Positions 18,841-31,427 are shown, counted from the stretch's first letter. The stretch: 64,000 nt of DNA from Geomonas subterranea (GCF_019063845.1 NZ_CP077683.1:1922001-1986000); one strand, 5' to 3'. Translations and numbers: made by a program. Notes: generated by a model from the letters alone, not told the origin.

Positions 18841-20501
18841 TTATTCAGCGGTGGTAATGGCGCCGGTGTGGGCGGAGGTTACCACCTTCGCATAGCGGGC
18901 GAGCCAACCCTTCTTGATCTTGGGCTCGGGTGCCACCCAGCGGGCGCGCCGGTTGGCGAGTTCCTCGTCGCTCACGAGAAGCTTCAGGGAACGGGACGGA
19001 ATGTCGAGTTCGATCTGGTCTCCGTCTTCCACGAGTGCGATGGGACCACCTACCGCCGCCTCCGGAGAGATGTGACCGATGCAGGGACCGCGGGTGCCGC
19101 CGGAGAAGCGGCCGTCGGTGATGAGCGCGACCGAGTCCCCAAGGCCAAGCCCCATGATGGCGGCGGTGGGAGCCAGCATCTCCCTCATCCCCGGCCCCCC
19201 CTTGGGCCCCTCGTAGCGGATCACCACCACGTCGCCGCTTTTGATGCGCCCTTCCATGATGGCGGCCATGGCGATGTCTTCCGAGTCGAAGCAGCGCGCG
19301 ATGCCGGTAAACTGCATCATCTTCTCCCCCACGCCGGACTGCTTGACCACGGCGCCCTCGGGAGCGATGTTGCCGAAGAGGACGGCGATGCCCCCTCCTT
19401 TTTGACCGGCGCGTCCACCGGGCGGATCACGCTCTCGTCAACCCCTTTCAGGCTCGCCACGATCTCCTTGGTGGAAAGCCCCATGAGGGTCGGGCAGTCG
19501 TGAATCTTGTCACCCAGCTGCTTCATGACGCCGGCCACGCCGCCGGCGGCGTCGAGGTCCTCCATGAAGTGCTCCCCCGCCGGGTTCATGGAGGCGATCT
19601 GCGGAGTCGTTTTGGAAAGGATGTCGAAGGTCTCAAGCGGCAATTCCACCCCCGCCTCGTGGGCGATGGCGAGGAGGTGCAGCACGGTGTTGGAGGAGCC
19701 CCCCAGCGCCAGGTCGACGCGGATCGCGTTCTCGAACGCCTCGCGGGTCATGATGGAGCGCGGGGTGACGTTGTCACGCACGAGGTCCACGATGCGCTCG
19801 CCGGAGGCGAAGGCGATGCGGCGCTTGAGCGCGGAGACGGCGAGTGCCGTGCCGCAGCGCGGCAGGCTCATCCCCATGGTCTCGGTGAGGATGGCCATGG
19901 TGTTGGCGGTGAAGAGCCCCTGGCAGGACCCCATCCCCGGGCAGGCGTTCTCCTCGCAGCGGGCGAGTTCCTGGTCGTCGATGACGCCGGCCTTGTAGCG
20001 GGCCATCGCCTCGAAGGTGTCGGTGACGAAGGAGTATTTCCTGCCGGCGTCGCCGCGGCCGCTCATCATGGGACCTGCGGTGACCACGATGCACGGGATG
20101 TCCAGGCGGGCTGCCGCCATGAGCATGCCCGGGGTGATCTTGTCGCAGTTGGTCAAGAGCACCAGGCCGTCCAGGCGATGCGCCTCGGCCACGGACTCGA
20201 CCATGTCCGCGATCAGCTCGCGGGTGGGAAGGGAGTAGTGCATCCCCTTGTGCCCCATGGAAATGCCGTCGCAGACGCCGGGAATACCGAAGAAGAAGGA
20301 GTAGCCGCCGCCGGTGTGGACCCCTTTTTCGATGAAGCGCTCGAGGTCGCGCATCCCCACGTGTCCCGGGATGAGATCGGTGAAGCTGGTGGCGATGCCG
20401 ATGAAGGGTTTCCCCATCTCGCTTTGCGGCAGGCCGGTTCCTTTCAAAAGGGCGCGATGCGGGGTGCGCTCCAGCCCTTGTGTGATCATGTCGCTACGCA
20501 T
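18841..20501 (-). pseudogene. ilvD: Dihydroxy-acid dehydratase, frameshifted
   Basis: Fe-S dehydratase of the valine/isoleucine/leucine pathway. Two frames make one IlvD: the N-terminal part (20501 down to about 19395) includes [34 protein letters not shown] and [10 protein letters not shown]; the rest (about 19395 down to 18841) includes GKxx-type [25 protein letters not shown]. They join at VKK(E/G)[21 protein letters not shown], where one G seems missing from the run at 19391-19395 (CCCCC on the plus strand). Restoring it gives 553 residues, the normal family length. All catalytic motifs are kept, so this is either a sequencing/assembly indel or a very recent mutation. It heads ilvD-ilvB-ilvN. 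Confidence 0.9.
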
Positions 20502-20610
20502 GCAGTTCTCCCTGCGCCGGCGGGAACCTTGTTCAGGATCGCCAAACCGGCTGTTGGTGTTACCAAAAGCTTAGTGGTTGAGAGCAGTTACCGGAAAAGA
20601 CAGGAATGGA

Positions 20611-20639
20611 CACGATAATACATTAAAACATCGCTGTCA
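20611..20639 (-). promoter_or_regulatory. Candidate promoter for ilvD
   Basis: On the minus strand TTGACA (complement of about 20634-20639), 17 bases, TATCGT; a TATTAT three bases closer is an alternative -10. It lies in the only gap between tsaB and ilvD. Confidence 0.45.
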
Positions 20640-20655
20640 ACTGACTAAAACGGCG

Positions 20656-21348
20656 TTAAAGAGACTCGCGCTTTCTCTTGGCGATCTCCGCCTCGGAGGC
20701 GCGCAGGTAGGTCGGGTTCAGGTGGGCAAGCGGTGTGAATTTCCCTTCCCGGGCGGCTTCGCGGGCGATGACCGCGCCGGCGCAGGCGCGCGGCAGGTTG
20801 GCGTGCCAGGGGGGGAAGATGGCGAGTTCTCCAAGGGTGTCCCGGATCAGGTCGCGGTAACGAACGGCGCCGTCGCCGACGAAGATGGTGCGATGTGTGA
20901 CCCGGGACAGGAAGTCCCGCGGGGAAAGCACCGTGTCGGGGAGCACCGCGTCCGGCAGGGCGCCGCAGCGGTACAGTGCGCCGTAGACCTCCCCCTTGCG
21001 GGCGTCGAACATGGGGGCCACCTGTTCCGAGCTGTAGGGAAGGTTCATGGCCAGCATGGCCAGCGAGGAAAAGCCGACCACCGGCTTGCCGGTGGCAAGG
21101 GCAAGCCCCTTTATCGTGGCGATACCGACGCGAACCCCGGTGAACGATCCGGGCCCCAGGGAAACGGCGAAGCAGTCGAGGGCATCGGGGGTGAGCCGGG
21201 CGGCCTTCAACAGCCCGGAGACGGAGTCCATGAGGCGTCCCGAGTTGCTGCGGTCTTCGCCCAAGAGGCATTCGCCCAAAAGCGTCGCGTCGTCGCTCAG
21301 GGAAACCGAGGAGCAGTTGCTGGAGGTGTCGACGGTGAGTATCTTCAC
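20656..21348 (-). CDS. tsaB: tRNA threonylcarbamoyladenosine biosynthesis protein TsaB
   Basis: Partner of TsaD in adding t6A at position 37 of ANN-decoding tRNAs. 230 residues of the ASKHA fold: MKILTVDTSSNCSSVSLSDD at the N-terminus and the conserved SLGPGSFTGVRVGIATIKGLALATGKPVVGFSSL near residues 63-97. Last gene of the leftward rpsB-to-tsaB cluster, four bases after rseP. Confidence 0.93.
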   Translation of the reverse strand: MKILTVDTSSNCSSVSLSDDATLLGECLLGEDRSNSGRLMDSVSGLLKAARLTPDALDCFAVSLGPGSFTGVRVGIATIKGLALATGKPVVGFSSLAMLAMNLPYSSEQVAPMFDARKGEVYGALYRCGALPDAVLPDTVLSPRDFLSRVTHRTIFVGDGAVRYRDLIRDTLGELAIFPPWHANLPRACAGAVIAREAAREGKFTPLAHLNPTYLRASEAEIAKRKRESL

Positions 21349-21352
21349 GGGG

Positions 21353-22420
21353 TCACGCCTTGCTCGCGATCATGCGGGCGATGTCGTTGTAAAACGCCAG
21401 CATCATGAGGCTGATCAAAAGGACGAGCCCCACCTGCTGCGCGATCTCGCGGGTCCTCTTGCTGAGCGGCTTACCGGTCACCAGCTCGATGAGGTAGAAG
21501 GCCAGGTGCCCGCCGTCGAGAATCGGCACCGGCAGGAGGTTCAAGACCCCCAGGTTCACCGACAGCAGCGCCACGAAGGCGAGAAAACTCACCCCGCCAG
21601 CCGCCGCCTGCTCCCCGGCCATCTTGACGATCATGATGGGGCCGCCGATGTTGTCCAGCGGAATGGCCCGCTCCACCAGGCGTACCAGGGAAAGCACGGT
21701 CAACTCGATGACGTTCCAGCACTGGGCGCTCCCCTTGACGATGGCCTCGCCGGGGGGGAAATGGTCGGTGACGGTCTCGCCGGCGGCGACCACGCCGATC
21801 ACGGGACGGGTAACCTTTTCGCCCAGGAGGTTCTTGCTGGTGGTCGTTTCCGGCACCATGGTGAAGGTGAGCAGCGAGCTGCCGCGCTGCACCTCGAGCT
21901 GCACCGGCACCGCCTTGCCGTCGAAGATGATCTTGGCGAATTCGTCCCAGCGGGTAACGGGCCTGCCGTTCACGCTCCTGATGGCGTCGCCTGTCTTTAT
22001 GCCGGCCCGGGCCGCCGGCTTGTCCGGGAGCACCTCGCCCACCTTGGTGGTGACGGCGGGAACGCCCAGGAACATGTAGATGACTATGAAGATGACGTAT
22101 GCGAAAAGAAGGTTGAAGACCGGCCCGGCCGCGACGATCAGGATGCGCTGCAGCACCGGCTTGTCGGAGAAGGAGCGCATGCGATCCTCCTCGGAGAGTT
22201 CGACGTCCTCCCCCTCCCCGACCATCTTCACGTAGCCGCCCAGGGGGAGCGCCGAGAGGAGGTACTCGGTCTCCCCGACCTGCTTGCTGATCACCTTGGG
22301 GCCGAACCCCAGGGAGAATTTCTCCACCCCGACCTTGAAGGTCTTGGCGAACAGGAAGTGACCCAGCTCATGTATGAAGATCAGCGCCCCGAGGGCAATG
22401 ATGGCGAAGATTATGCTCAT
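21353..22420 (-). CDS. rseP: Site-2 intramembrane zinc metalloprotease RseP
   Basis: Regulated intramembrane protease that cleaves anti-sigma factors and clears signal-peptide remnants. 355 residues. HELGH (residues 18-22) in the first transmembrane helix binds zinc, and the second ligand motif NLLPVPILDGG is near 295-305. A PDZ domain lies around 110-200 (VLPDKPAARAGIKTGDAIRSVNGRPV). Only one PDZ is evident, unlike the two of E. coli RseP. Between dxr and tsaB. Confidence 0.93.
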   Translation of the reverse strand: MSIIFAIIALGALIFIHELGHFLFAKTFKVGVEKFSLGFGPKVISKQVGETEYLLSALPLGGYVKMVGEGEDVELSEEDRMRSFSDKPVLQRILIVAAGPVFNLLFAYVIFIVIYMFLGVPAVTTKVGEVLPDKPAARAGIKTGDAIRSVNGRPVTRWDEFAKIIFDGKAVPVQLEVQRGSSLLTFTMVPETTTSKNLLGEKVTRPVIGVVAAGETVTDHFPPGEAIVKGSAQCWNVIELTVLSLVRLVERAIPLDNIGGPIMIVKMAGEQAAAGGVSFLAFVALLSVNLGVLNLLPVPILDGGHLAFYLIELVTGKPLSKRTREIAQQVGLVLLISLMMLAFYNDIARMIASKA

Positions 22421-22501
22421 GTGGTCCCTCTGTCGGTATGGCCGGGTACACCCCGGCGCCCCGGCCCGGCGGCGTAAGGCGACGGACGAGGCGGTAAAAG
22501 G

Positions 22502-23659
22502 TTAATTGGTGCTGCCGAGGACTTCCCTCGCGGTCCTTCTCCCCCAGCGATCGGCTTCCAGCACCTCTTCAATGGAGTGCAGGGAGCGGGGGGTGTGCAG
22601 GTCCATCACCCTGGCGATGGTATCCGGGATGGCCATGAAGCCGATCCGGCCCGCCAAAAAGCTCTCCACGGCGATCTCGTTGGCCGCGTTCATCACGGCG
22701 GGCATGCTCTCCCCGGCCTGCAGCGCGTCGTAGGCGAGCTTCAGCGCGGGGAAACGGTCCGTATCCGGCTTCAGGAAGGTGAGCCCCGAGAGCGCGGTGA
22801 GGTCGAGCGGCTTTACCCCGCAGGCGACACGCCCGGGATAGGTGAGCGCATAGGCGATGGGGCCTTTCATGTCGGGGACGCCGAGCTGGGCCATGACGCT
22901 GCCGTCTATGTACTCGACCATGGAGTGGACGATGCTCTGGGGATGGATGTTCACCGCGATCCGCTCGACCGGGATGTCGAAGAGCCAGCGCGCCTCGATC
23001 ACCTCCAGCCCCTTGTTCATCATGCTGGCGGAGTCCACGGTGATCTTCTTCCCCATGCTCCAGTTCGGGTGGTTCAGCGCATCGGCCACCGTGGCGCCGG
23101 CGAGCTTCTCCTTGCCCCAGTTGAGAAAGGGCCCCCCCGAGGCGGTCAGGATCACCCGGTGGATATCCTGACAGCGGTGCCCCGCCATCGACTGGAACAC
23201 CGCGCAGTGCTCGCTGTCGACCGGGTAGAGCCGGACGTCCTTCTCCCGCACCATCTCCATGATCAGGTGCCCGGCGGTGACCAGGGTCTCCTTGTTGGCG
23301 AGCGCCACGTCCTTGCCGGCCATGATGGCCGCCGCAGTGGGGACCAGACCTGCGGCGCCCACGATGGCCGCCACGACCATGGTGGTCTCGGCGGCGGTCG
23401 CGGCCGCGATGAGTCCTTCCACACCGTGCATGATCTGGGGTTTTTTGCCGGCCAGGGAGCGGCTCAGCGCCTTCGCCTTGTCGGCGGTAAGCACCGAGAC
23501 GAGGTCAGGCTGGAACATCTCGATCTGCTGCTTCAAAAGCTCCAGGTTCGACCCCGCGGTGAGCGCCACCACACGGAACTTGTCCGGGTGCGCGGCGACG
23601 ACCTCGAGGGTGCTCACCCCGATCGATCCTGTCGAGCCCAAAACGGTAAGATTTTTCAT
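22502..23659 (-). CDS. dxr: 1-deoxy-D-xylulose 5-phosphate reductoisomerase
   Basis: Second step of the non-mevalonate isoprenoid pathway. I start at ATG 23659 ([20 protein letters not shown]) with GAGGG upstream; a TTG seven codons earlier is less likely. 385 residues. Seen: NADPH-binding [30 protein letters not shown] (metal/substrate Asp-Glu), ASGGPF and [22 protein letters not shown]. Located between cdsA and rseP, the common bacterial order. Confidence 0.95.
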   Translation of the reverse strand: MKNLTVLGSTGSIGVSTLEVVAAHPDKFRVVALTAGSNLELLKQQIEMFQPDLVSVLTADKAKALSRSLAGKKPQIMHGVEGLIAAATAAETTMVVAAIVGAAGLVPTAAAIMAGKDVALANKETLVTAGHLIMEMVREKDVRLYPVDSEHCAVFQSMAGHRCQDIHRVILTASGGPFLNWGKEKLAGATVADALNHPNWSMGKKITVDSASMMNKGLEVIEARWLFDIPVERIAVNIHPQSIVHSMVEYIDGSVMAQLGVPDMKGPIAYALTYPGRVACGVKPLDLTALSGLTFLKPDTDRFPALKLAYDALQAGESMPAVMNAANEIAVESFLAGRIGFMAIPDTIARVMDLHTPRSLHSIEEVLEADRWGRRTAREVLGSTN

Positions 23660-23771
23660 TTTCCCTCGCAGATGTCTCAAGTCAAGTGGCGCGGCGGGCT
23701 AACTAGCGGTTTTTTTTGTCGGTTCACGCCGGCAAGTTGACCGGTGCAGACGGCAGGCACAGCCTCCGCCG

Positions 23772-24560
23772 CTAAAACAGGAAACAGGCGTAGTAGTAAG
23801 CTGCCGGAGCGGCGAACAAAATGGAGTCCAGACGGTCCAGGACCCCCCCGTGGCCGGGGATGATGGTGCCGGAGTCCTTCACCCCGCAGCTGCGCTTGAT
23901 GAGCGATTCGAACAGGTCGCCCAACTGCCCCAGCACGCCCAGAAGGAGAGCGGCGGCGAAGCAGTCGCCAATGCCCAGCTCCGGGAAGAAGGTGAACCTG
24001 GCGATCACGGCGCCGATGACGCTTCCGGACAACCCTCCCAGAGCACCTTCCACGCTCTTTTTCGGGCTCACCGCCGGATACAGGCGATGTTTCCCCAGCG
24101 AGGAGCCGACATAGTAGGCGGCGCTGTCGCCGGCCATGACGATCACCATGATCAGGAAGAGCCAGGAAACGCCATTGGGGAGCATCCTGATCAGCACCAG
24201 GTGCCCCATCAAAAGCGGCACGTAGAGAAATCCCATCAGCACCAGGGCGACGTCAGGCGCGGACTGCTTGATGTCCTGGAGCCGGAACAGGGCGACCAGG
24301 GAGAAGGCGAGCACCAGGGCGGTGAGCGTCAAAAGCGGCAGCAAAGGGGTGGAAGAGAACACCGCGAATACGGCGCAGGCCCCGGCGACGGTGGCGGCCC
24401 GTCCCTCCCCGCGCCGCTGCGGCAGCGCCATGCGGTAGAACTCGTCCAACCCCAAAAGGGCCAGCAGGAACACCAGCAGCGCGAACTGGAATGCCGATGC
24501 CTTCAGTATGAAAACGATCACGAGGGGCAGCAGGACCGCTGCTGTAGCTAGTCGTTTGAT
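23772..24560 (-). CDS. cdsA: Phosphatidate cytidylyltransferase, probable AUC start
   Basis: Integral membrane enzyme making CDP-diacylglycerol. The C-terminal signature is present: KDSGTIIPGHGGVLDRLDSILFAAPAAYY near residues 230-258, with conserved K(K)SVEGALGG. A GTG at 24521 would truncate the first transmembrane helix. Upstream, in frame, the codons read ATC AAA CGA CTA GCT ... (IKRLATAAVLLPLVIVFI), and an AAGGAG SD sits exactly 6 bases before the ATC. No ATG, GTG or TTG exists between there and the in-frame uppS stop. I therefore place the start at ATC 24560 (262 residues, usual length); a misread ATG is the alternative. Confidence 0.85.
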   Translation of the reverse strand: MKRLATAAVLLPLVIVFILKASAFQFALLVFLLALLGLDEFYRMALPQRRGEGRAATVAGACAVFAVFSSTPLLPLLTLTALVLAFSLVALFRLQDIKQSAPDVALVLMGFLYVPLLMGHLVLIRMLPNGVSWLFLIMVIVMAGDSAAYYVGSSLGKHRLYPAVSPKKSVEGALGGLSGSVIGAVIARFTFFPELGIGDCFAAALLLGVLGQLGDLFESLIKRSCGVKDSGTIIPGHGGVLDRLDSILFAAPAAYYYACFLF

Positions 24561-24593
24561 GGCGGACTCCTTCGGGGCGACCCCGGAATTGGA

Positions 24594-25340
<747 letters not shown>

Positions 25341-25354
25341 GAGCATCCTGAAAA

Positions 25355-25386
25355 CAAAAAATCCCCTTTGGATCGGGGGTTTCACG
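25355..25386 (-). terminator. Weak hairpin with T run between frr and uppS
   Basis: On the minus strand CCCC and GGGG arms around a 9-base loop are followed by ATTTTTTG. The stem is short, so partial termination at most. Confidence 0.4.
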
Positions 25387-25456
25387 TGAGGGAGCGGTGG
25401 CGGCGGGACGGGTACGCTCGAGGGGAGCGCGAGCTCCCCCCTGAGCTGTCGGTCCC

Positions 25457-26014
25457 TTAGACCTCCATTACCTCTTTTTCCTTGTGGGCCAGCACCTCGT
25501 CGCACTTGGCGACGTACTTGTTGGTGGAGTCCTGGACGTCCTTCTCGGCGCGCTTCAGCTCGTCCTCGGAGATCTGCTTGTCCTTCTCGAGCTTTTTCAG
25601 CTTGTCAATGGCGTCGCGACGGATGTTCCTGAGCGCAACCTTGGCCTCCTCGGCGTCACGCTTCAACTGCTTGGCGATGTCCTTCCTGCGCTCCTCGGTG
25701 AGCGGCGGGAGGACCAGGCGAATCAGCTTGCCGTCGTTGGCCGGGGTGAGGCCGAGGTTGGCGTTCATGATCGCCTTCTCGATGGGGCCGATCATCTTGC
25801 TGTCCCAGGGCTGGATGGTGATGGTGCGCGCCTCCGGGATGGCGAGGGAGGCCACCTGGTTCAGCGGCGAGAGCGTCCCGTAGGAGTCCACCTTGATGTC
25901 GTCCAGAAGCGCAGTGCTGGCGCGACCGGTGCGGACCTTCTGGTACTCCTTCCTGAGCGATTCTATGGTCTTGTCCATGTGGACGTTCATGTCGGCGAAG
26001 ACATCCTTGATCAT
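25457..26014 (-). CDS. frr: Ribosome recycling factor
   Basis: Splits post-termination ribosomes together with EF-G. 185 residues, standard length. Conserved MDKTIESLRKEYQKVRTGRAS at the N-terminus, VEVDSYGT-like VDSYGTLSPLNQVASLAIPEART, and the PPLTEERRKDIAKQLKRDAEEAKVALRNIRRDA helix bundle. One base separates it from pyrH. Confidence 0.97.
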   Translation of the reverse strand: MIKDVFADMNVHMDKTIESLRKEYQKVRTGRASTALLDDIKVDSYGTLSPLNQVASLAIPEARTITIQPWDSKMIGPIEKAIMNANLGLTPANDGKLIRLVLPPLTEERRKDIAKQLKRDAEEAKVALRNIRRDAIDKLKKLEKDKQISEDELKRAEKDVQDSTNKYVAKCDEVLAHKEKEVMEV

Positions 26015-26015
26015 G

Positions 26016-26888
<873 letters not shown>

Positions 26889-26914
26889 TCATGGCCGGCT
26901 CCGTTTGGAACGTT

Positions 26915-27565
26915 TTACACGCCGGCCGCCGCGGCGACCTCTGCCGCGAAATCATTCTCCTTCTTGGCGAGCCCTTCGCCCAGCACGAACTTGGCGAAGC
27001 GGCGGATGCTCATGTTCTCGCCGATGGAAGCGATGGTCTCGTTGAGGACGGTCTGGATGGTCTTGTCCGGGTCCTTCACGTAGGCCTGCTCGAGGAGGCA
27101 GATGTCGCCGAAGAACTTGTTGATCTGGCCTTCGAGGATCTTCTCGATGATGGCCGCCGGCTTGCCGCTCTCCTTGGCCTTCTCGCGGTAGATCGCCTTC
27201 TCGCGCTCGATGAGCTCTTCCGGCACTTCCTCGCGACGTACGTACAGCGGGGAGGCAGCGGCGATGTGCATCGCGATGTCCTTCACGAAAGCCTGGAAGT
27301 TCTCGTTTTTGGCGACGAAGTCGGTCTCACAGTTGACCTCGACCAGGACGCCGATCTTGCCGCCGGCGTGGATGTAGGAACCGACCAGGCCCTCGGTCGC
27401 GGCGCGGCCAGCCTTCTTGGAGGCGGCAGCCAGACCCTTGGTACGCAGGTAGTCGATCGCCTTCTCGTGATCGCCGTTGGTTTCGGTCAGGGCCTTCTTG
27501 CAGTCCATGAGGCCGGCGCCGGTTACTTTCCTGAGTTCGTTTACCTGTGCAGCTGTAATGCTCAC
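26915..27565 (-). CDS. tsf: Elongation factor Ts
   Basis: Guanine nucleotide exchange factor for EF-Tu. I choose GTG 27565 ([26 protein letters not shown]) because GGAGGA is placed 5 bases before it; a GTG six codons upstream is also in frame. 216 residues, the short form found in many non-enteric bacteria. The EF-Tu contact motif (residues about 80-86) reads CETDFVA. A 27-base inverted-repeat-poor gap separates it from rpsB; its downstream gap to pyrH is 176 bases. Confidence 0.95.
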   Translation of the reverse strand: MSITAAQVNELRKVTGAGLMDCKKALTETNGDHEKAIDYLRTKGLAAASKKAGRAATEGLVGSYIHAGGKIGVLVEVNCETDFVAKNENFQAFVKDIAMHIAAASPLYVRREEVPEELIEREKAIYREKAKESGKPAAIIEKILEGQINKFFGDICLLEQAYVKDPDKTIQTVLNETIASIGENMSIRRFAKFVLGEGLAKKENDFAAEVAAAAGV

Positions 27566-27658
27566 GTTATCCTCCACAGTCACCCGCGCCTTCCGGCGCG
27601 GGTTTCTTAGTCATTGTGTTTATGAAAGGTGGTGCGGTTGCCGCGGACTGGGAGGCGA

Positions 27659-28426
<768 letters not shown>

Positions 28427-28534
28427 TTTTCTTTCTCCTTTTGGTTTTCCCTCCGCCACCCATTAATGCCGGAACCCGTTTTGCGGGCACCACCGGCACG
28501 GCTGCAATGGCGTGCGAATTTTAAACAGCGAACT

Positions 28535-28564
28535 TATATAGCACAGGGGAGAAGCGAAGGCAAG
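28535..28564 (-). promoter_or_regulatory. Candidate promoter of the rpsB cluster
   Basis: On the minus strand TTGCCT, 17-base spacer, TATATA (about 28535-28540), some 110 bases before rpsB. The rest of 28460-28762 holds no gene that I can support. Confidence 0.5.
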
Positions 28565-28762
28565 GCGAAATCCATGTCACGCAAAGCCCCAAAGGTACAA
28601 AGCGGACCGGTTCACAGGGATAAAACCGGATAAAAGGGATGCTCGGAAAACAAGCCACTGGTCGTGAGAATCCCGATGCCCTGCGTCTCTTCCTTTCATC
28701 CCTTTTCAGTTGGCTTTGTCTTTGCCTTTGGGCTCCGCGGCTTCGCGTTGAATGTTTTAGAG

Positions 28763-29650
28763 TCAGGCCATTGACCGTTCCTCCGCCAGTTGCCAGAACG
28801 CCTTCACACTCGGCCGCTGCAGAGTCCTCTTGCTGGTGCAGAGTCCGACCTCGTACGGTTTCAAAACCGGAGCGTTGTCCAAAACAACGACTTCCTCCCG
28901 GAACGGGCTCCGCTCCAGCACCAGTTGCGGCACGATGCCGACGCCGCACCCGAGGCGCACCATGGCGATGATCGCCTCGTTACCGGAAACCTCCGATGTG
29001 ATGTTGGGGGTGATGCGGTGCTCCTTGAGCCATTGGTCGAGGCGCCTGCGCGAAAGCCCCGTCTGCGGCAGCACCAAAGGGGCGCGGGAGAGATCCAGGC
29101 GCCCTCCCTTGACCGGAACCTCGACGACGCCGGAGTGTCTGGGCGCTATGAAGATAAGCGGGATGGTCACGATAGGTAGAAACTGTATGTTCGAGCGCGG
29201 CCCATCCGGGAACGCCGCAACCGCCAGATCGATCTCGCCGCTTTGCACCTGCGTAACCGCCTGCTCCGCCGCGCCCGTCCTCAGCTCCAGCTGCACCTCC
29301 GGGTACTTCTCCCGGTACGACTCCAGCAGCTCCGGAAGGAGGCTGTACACCGCAGTGATGGAGGCGTAGATGGAAAGGGATCCCGCCACGGCCTGCTCGT
29401 TCCTCATCGAGGAGCGGAGGCTTTGCCATTCGTTAAGGCAAAGTCGCGCGTAGGCCTTCAGGCGCTCCCCCGCCGGCGAGAGCGTCACGGTGCGGTTGTC
29501 GCGCAGGAAAAGCGGGTGTTCCAGTTCCTCCTCCATGCGCTGGATGGTGCGCGTAAGGGCCGACGGGCTCAAGTTGCACGCCTGGCTCGCCCGTCCGAAG
29601 TGCCTCAACTCCGCCACCGTAAGAAATATTTCGAGTTCCCGCAGATCCAT
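28763..29650 (-). CDS. ilvY: LysR-type activator of ilvC (IlvY)
   Basis: 295 residues. N-terminal winged HTH (MDLRELEIFLTVAELRHFGRASQACNLSPSALTRTIQRMEEEL) followed by a periplasmic-binding-protein-like effector domain. It is divergent from ilvC with a 280-base spacer, the arrangement of ilvY/ilvC in enterobacteria, where IlvY binds acetolactate or acetohydroxybutyrate and activates ilvC. The effector-domain start GSLSIYASITAVYSLLPELL also resembles E. coli IlvY. Confidence in the LysR call is very high, and in the IlvY assignment high because of synteny. Confidence 0.9.
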   Translation of the reverse strand: MDLRELEIFLTVAELRHFGRASQACNLSPSALTRTIQRMEEELEHPLFLRDNRTVTLSPAGERLKAYARLCLNEWQSLRSSMRNEQAVAGSLSIYASITAVYSLLPELLESYREKYPEVQLELRTGAAEQAVTQVQSGEIDLAVAAFPDGPRSNIQFLPIVTIPLIFIAPRHSGVVEVPVKGGRLDLSRAPLVLPQTGLSRRRLDQWLKEHRITPNITSEVSGNEAIIAMVRLGCGVGIVPQLVLERSPFREEVVVLDNAPVLKPYEVGLCTSKRTLQRPSVKAFWQLAEERSMA

Positions 29651-29671
29651 GTGAACCTCTATCTACTATAG

Positions 29672-29728
29672 TGCACCGGTTCCCCCTCGCCCTCCGGTAG
29701 AGGGTCGGGGTGAGGGCGAATAATCATC
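29672..29728. repeat. Intergenic repeat in the ilvY-ilvC region
   Basis: GGTTCCCCCTCGCCCTCCGG...GGTCGGGGTGAGGGCGAATAATCATCC, a copy combining both intergenic repeat elements described at 5535-5625. It lies upstream of the likely ilvC promoter. Confidence 0.5.
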
Positions 29729-29803
29729 CACCCGTTCGCCGCGCCGCGTACAACGCCGCACCGGACCACGCTACCCGCATCGCAGCGGGCACCCAGCATC
29801 ACG

Positions 29804-29880
29804 TTGCGTTGCGCGCAATACAATATGCACAACAAATCAATTTACGCAATGTGAAATTTGGTATACATTCGCCACACTTT
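29804..29880 (+). promoter_or_regulatory. Candidate IlvY operator/ilvC promoter region
   Basis: Between ilvY and ilvC lie the palindrome TTGCGCGCAA (about 29809-29818) and, 25 bases on, TTTACGCAATGTG, then GGTATACATTCG that could supply a -10 (TATACA). Tandem TTGCG/CGCAA half-sites are what a LysR tetramer would need. Confidence 0.45.
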
Positions 29881-29931
29881 CATAAACTAACCGCCACTAA
29901 CCACACCACACTATATATTCAGGAGGGAAAG

Positions 29932-31404
29932 ATGGGACAGAACTACTTCAACACCCTGCCGCTGCGTCGCCAGCTTCAGGAACTGGGCACCTGCCGCTTC
30001 ATGGACGCTTCCGAGTTCTCCAACGGCTGCGAGTACGTCAAAGGCAAGAAGATCGTCATCGTGGGCTGCGGCGCGCAGGGGCTCAACCAGGGCCTCAACA
30101 TGCGTGACAGCGGGCTGGACGTCTCCTACACCCTTCGCAAAGAGGCCATCGAGCAGAAGCGTCAGTCCTACCAGAACGCCGTGGACAACGGCTTCAAGGT
30201 CGGCTCCTACGAGGAACTCCTTCCCACCGCCGATATCGTCATGAACCTCGCCCCGGACAAGCAGCACAGCAACGTCGTGGCGACCGTCATCCCCTTCATG
30301 AAGCAGGGCGCCGTGTTCAGCTACGCCCACGGCTTCAACATCGTCGAGGAAGGGACCCAGATCCGCAAGGACCTGACCGTCGTCATGATCGCACCGAAGT
30401 GCCCCGGCTCCGAGGTGCGCGCCGAGTACAAGCGCGGCTTCGGCGTCCCCACCCTGATCGCGGTGCACGGAGAGAACGATCCCAACGGCGACGGCCTTGA
30501 GATCGCGAAAGCCATCGCCTCCGCACAGGGCGGCGACCGCGCCGGCGTGCTCGAGTCCTCCTTCGTCGCCGAGGTCAAGTCCGACCTCATGGGCGAGCAG
30601 ACCATCCTCTGCGGGATGCTGCAGGCAGGCGCGCTTCTTTGCTTCGACAAGATGACCGAAAATGGCATCGCCGCCCCCTACGCCGTCAAACTGATCCAGT
30701 ACGGCTGGGAGACCATCACCGAAGCGCTCAAGCACGGCGGCATCACCAACATGATGGACCGTCTCTCGAACCCCGCCAAGCTGGTTGCGTACAAACTCGC
30801 CTCCGAGCTCAAGGACATCATGCGCCCGCTGTTCCAGAAGCACATGGACGACATCATGAGCGGCGAGTTCTCCAGGACCATGATGGAAGACTGGGCCAAC
30901 GATGACGTGAAGCTTCTCACCTGGCGGGAACAGACCGGCCAGACCGCTTTCGAGAAGACCGAGGCTGCCGGCGAGATCTCCGAGCAGGAATACTTCGACA
31001 AGGCGATCCTCATGGTCGCCATGGTCAAGGCCGGTGTCGAGCTCGCCTTCGAGACCATGGTTCAGACCGGCATAGAGCCGGAGAGCGCCTACTACGAGTC
31101 CCTGCACGAGACCCCGCTCATCGCTAACACCATCGCCAGGAAGAAGCTGTACGAGATGAACCGCGTCATCTCCGACACCGCCGAGTACGGCTGCTACCTC
31201 TTCTCCCATGCCTGCGTACCGCTTTTGAAGGACTTCATGGCCGCCGTCGGCACCGACGTGATCGGCAAAGGGCTCGACGTCAAGGACAACAGCGTCGACA
31301 ACCAGCTTCTGGTTGCCGTCAACGCCGACATCCGCAACCACCTCGTGGAAGAAGTCGGCGCCGAGCTGCGCGCGGCCATGAAGGGTATGCAGAAAATCGT
31401 GTAA
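29932..31404 (+). CDS. ilvC: Ketol-acid reductoisomerase, class II
   Basis: NADPH- and Mg-dependent second step of branched-chain amino acid synthesis. Start at ATG 29932 ([32 protein letters not shown]) with AGGAGG 5 bases upstream. 490 residues, the long duplicated class II form typical of enterobacteria and plants, not the 330-residue class I form. Seen: Rossmann loop [18 protein letters not shown] (near 40-57), [20 protein letters not shown], and metal-ligand region [13 protein letters not shown]. The end has DPxx-type helices repeated, as expected for class II. Confidence 0.96.
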   Translation: MGQNYFNTLPLRRQLQELGTCRFMDASEFSNGCEYVKGKKIVIVGCGAQGLNQGLNMRDSGLDVSYTLRKEAIEQKRQSYQNAVDNGFKVGSYEELLPTADIVMNLAPDKQHSNVVATVIPFMKQGAVFSYAHGFNIVEEGTQIRKDLTVVMIAPKCPGSEVRAEYKRGFGVPTLIAVHGENDPNGDGLEIAKAIASAQGGDRAGVLESSFVAEVKSDLMGEQTILCGMLQAGALLCFDKMTENGIAAPYAVKLIQYGWETITEALKHGGITNMMDRLSNPAKLVAYKLASELKDIMRPLFQKHMDDIMSGEFSRTMMEDWANDDVKLLTWREQTGQTAFEKTEAAGEISEQEYFDKAILMVAMVKAGVELAFETMVQTGIEPESAYYESLHETPLIANTIARKKLYEMNRVISDTAEYGCYLFSHACVPLLKDFMAAVGTDVIGKGLDVKDNSVDNQLLVAVNADIRNHLVEEVGAELRAAMKGMQKIV

Positions 31405-31427
31405 GGACCACGGCAGGAAACGTCAGA

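Noticed and set aside
18841-20501. ilvD as two separate functional genes
   Set aside because: Neither half is a known stand-alone protein and the halves join exactly with one base added.
29710-29931. N-terminal extension of ilvC to 29710
   Set aside because: The extension covers the promoter and IlvY operator region; AGGAGG directly precedes ATG 29932, which gives the standard class II length.
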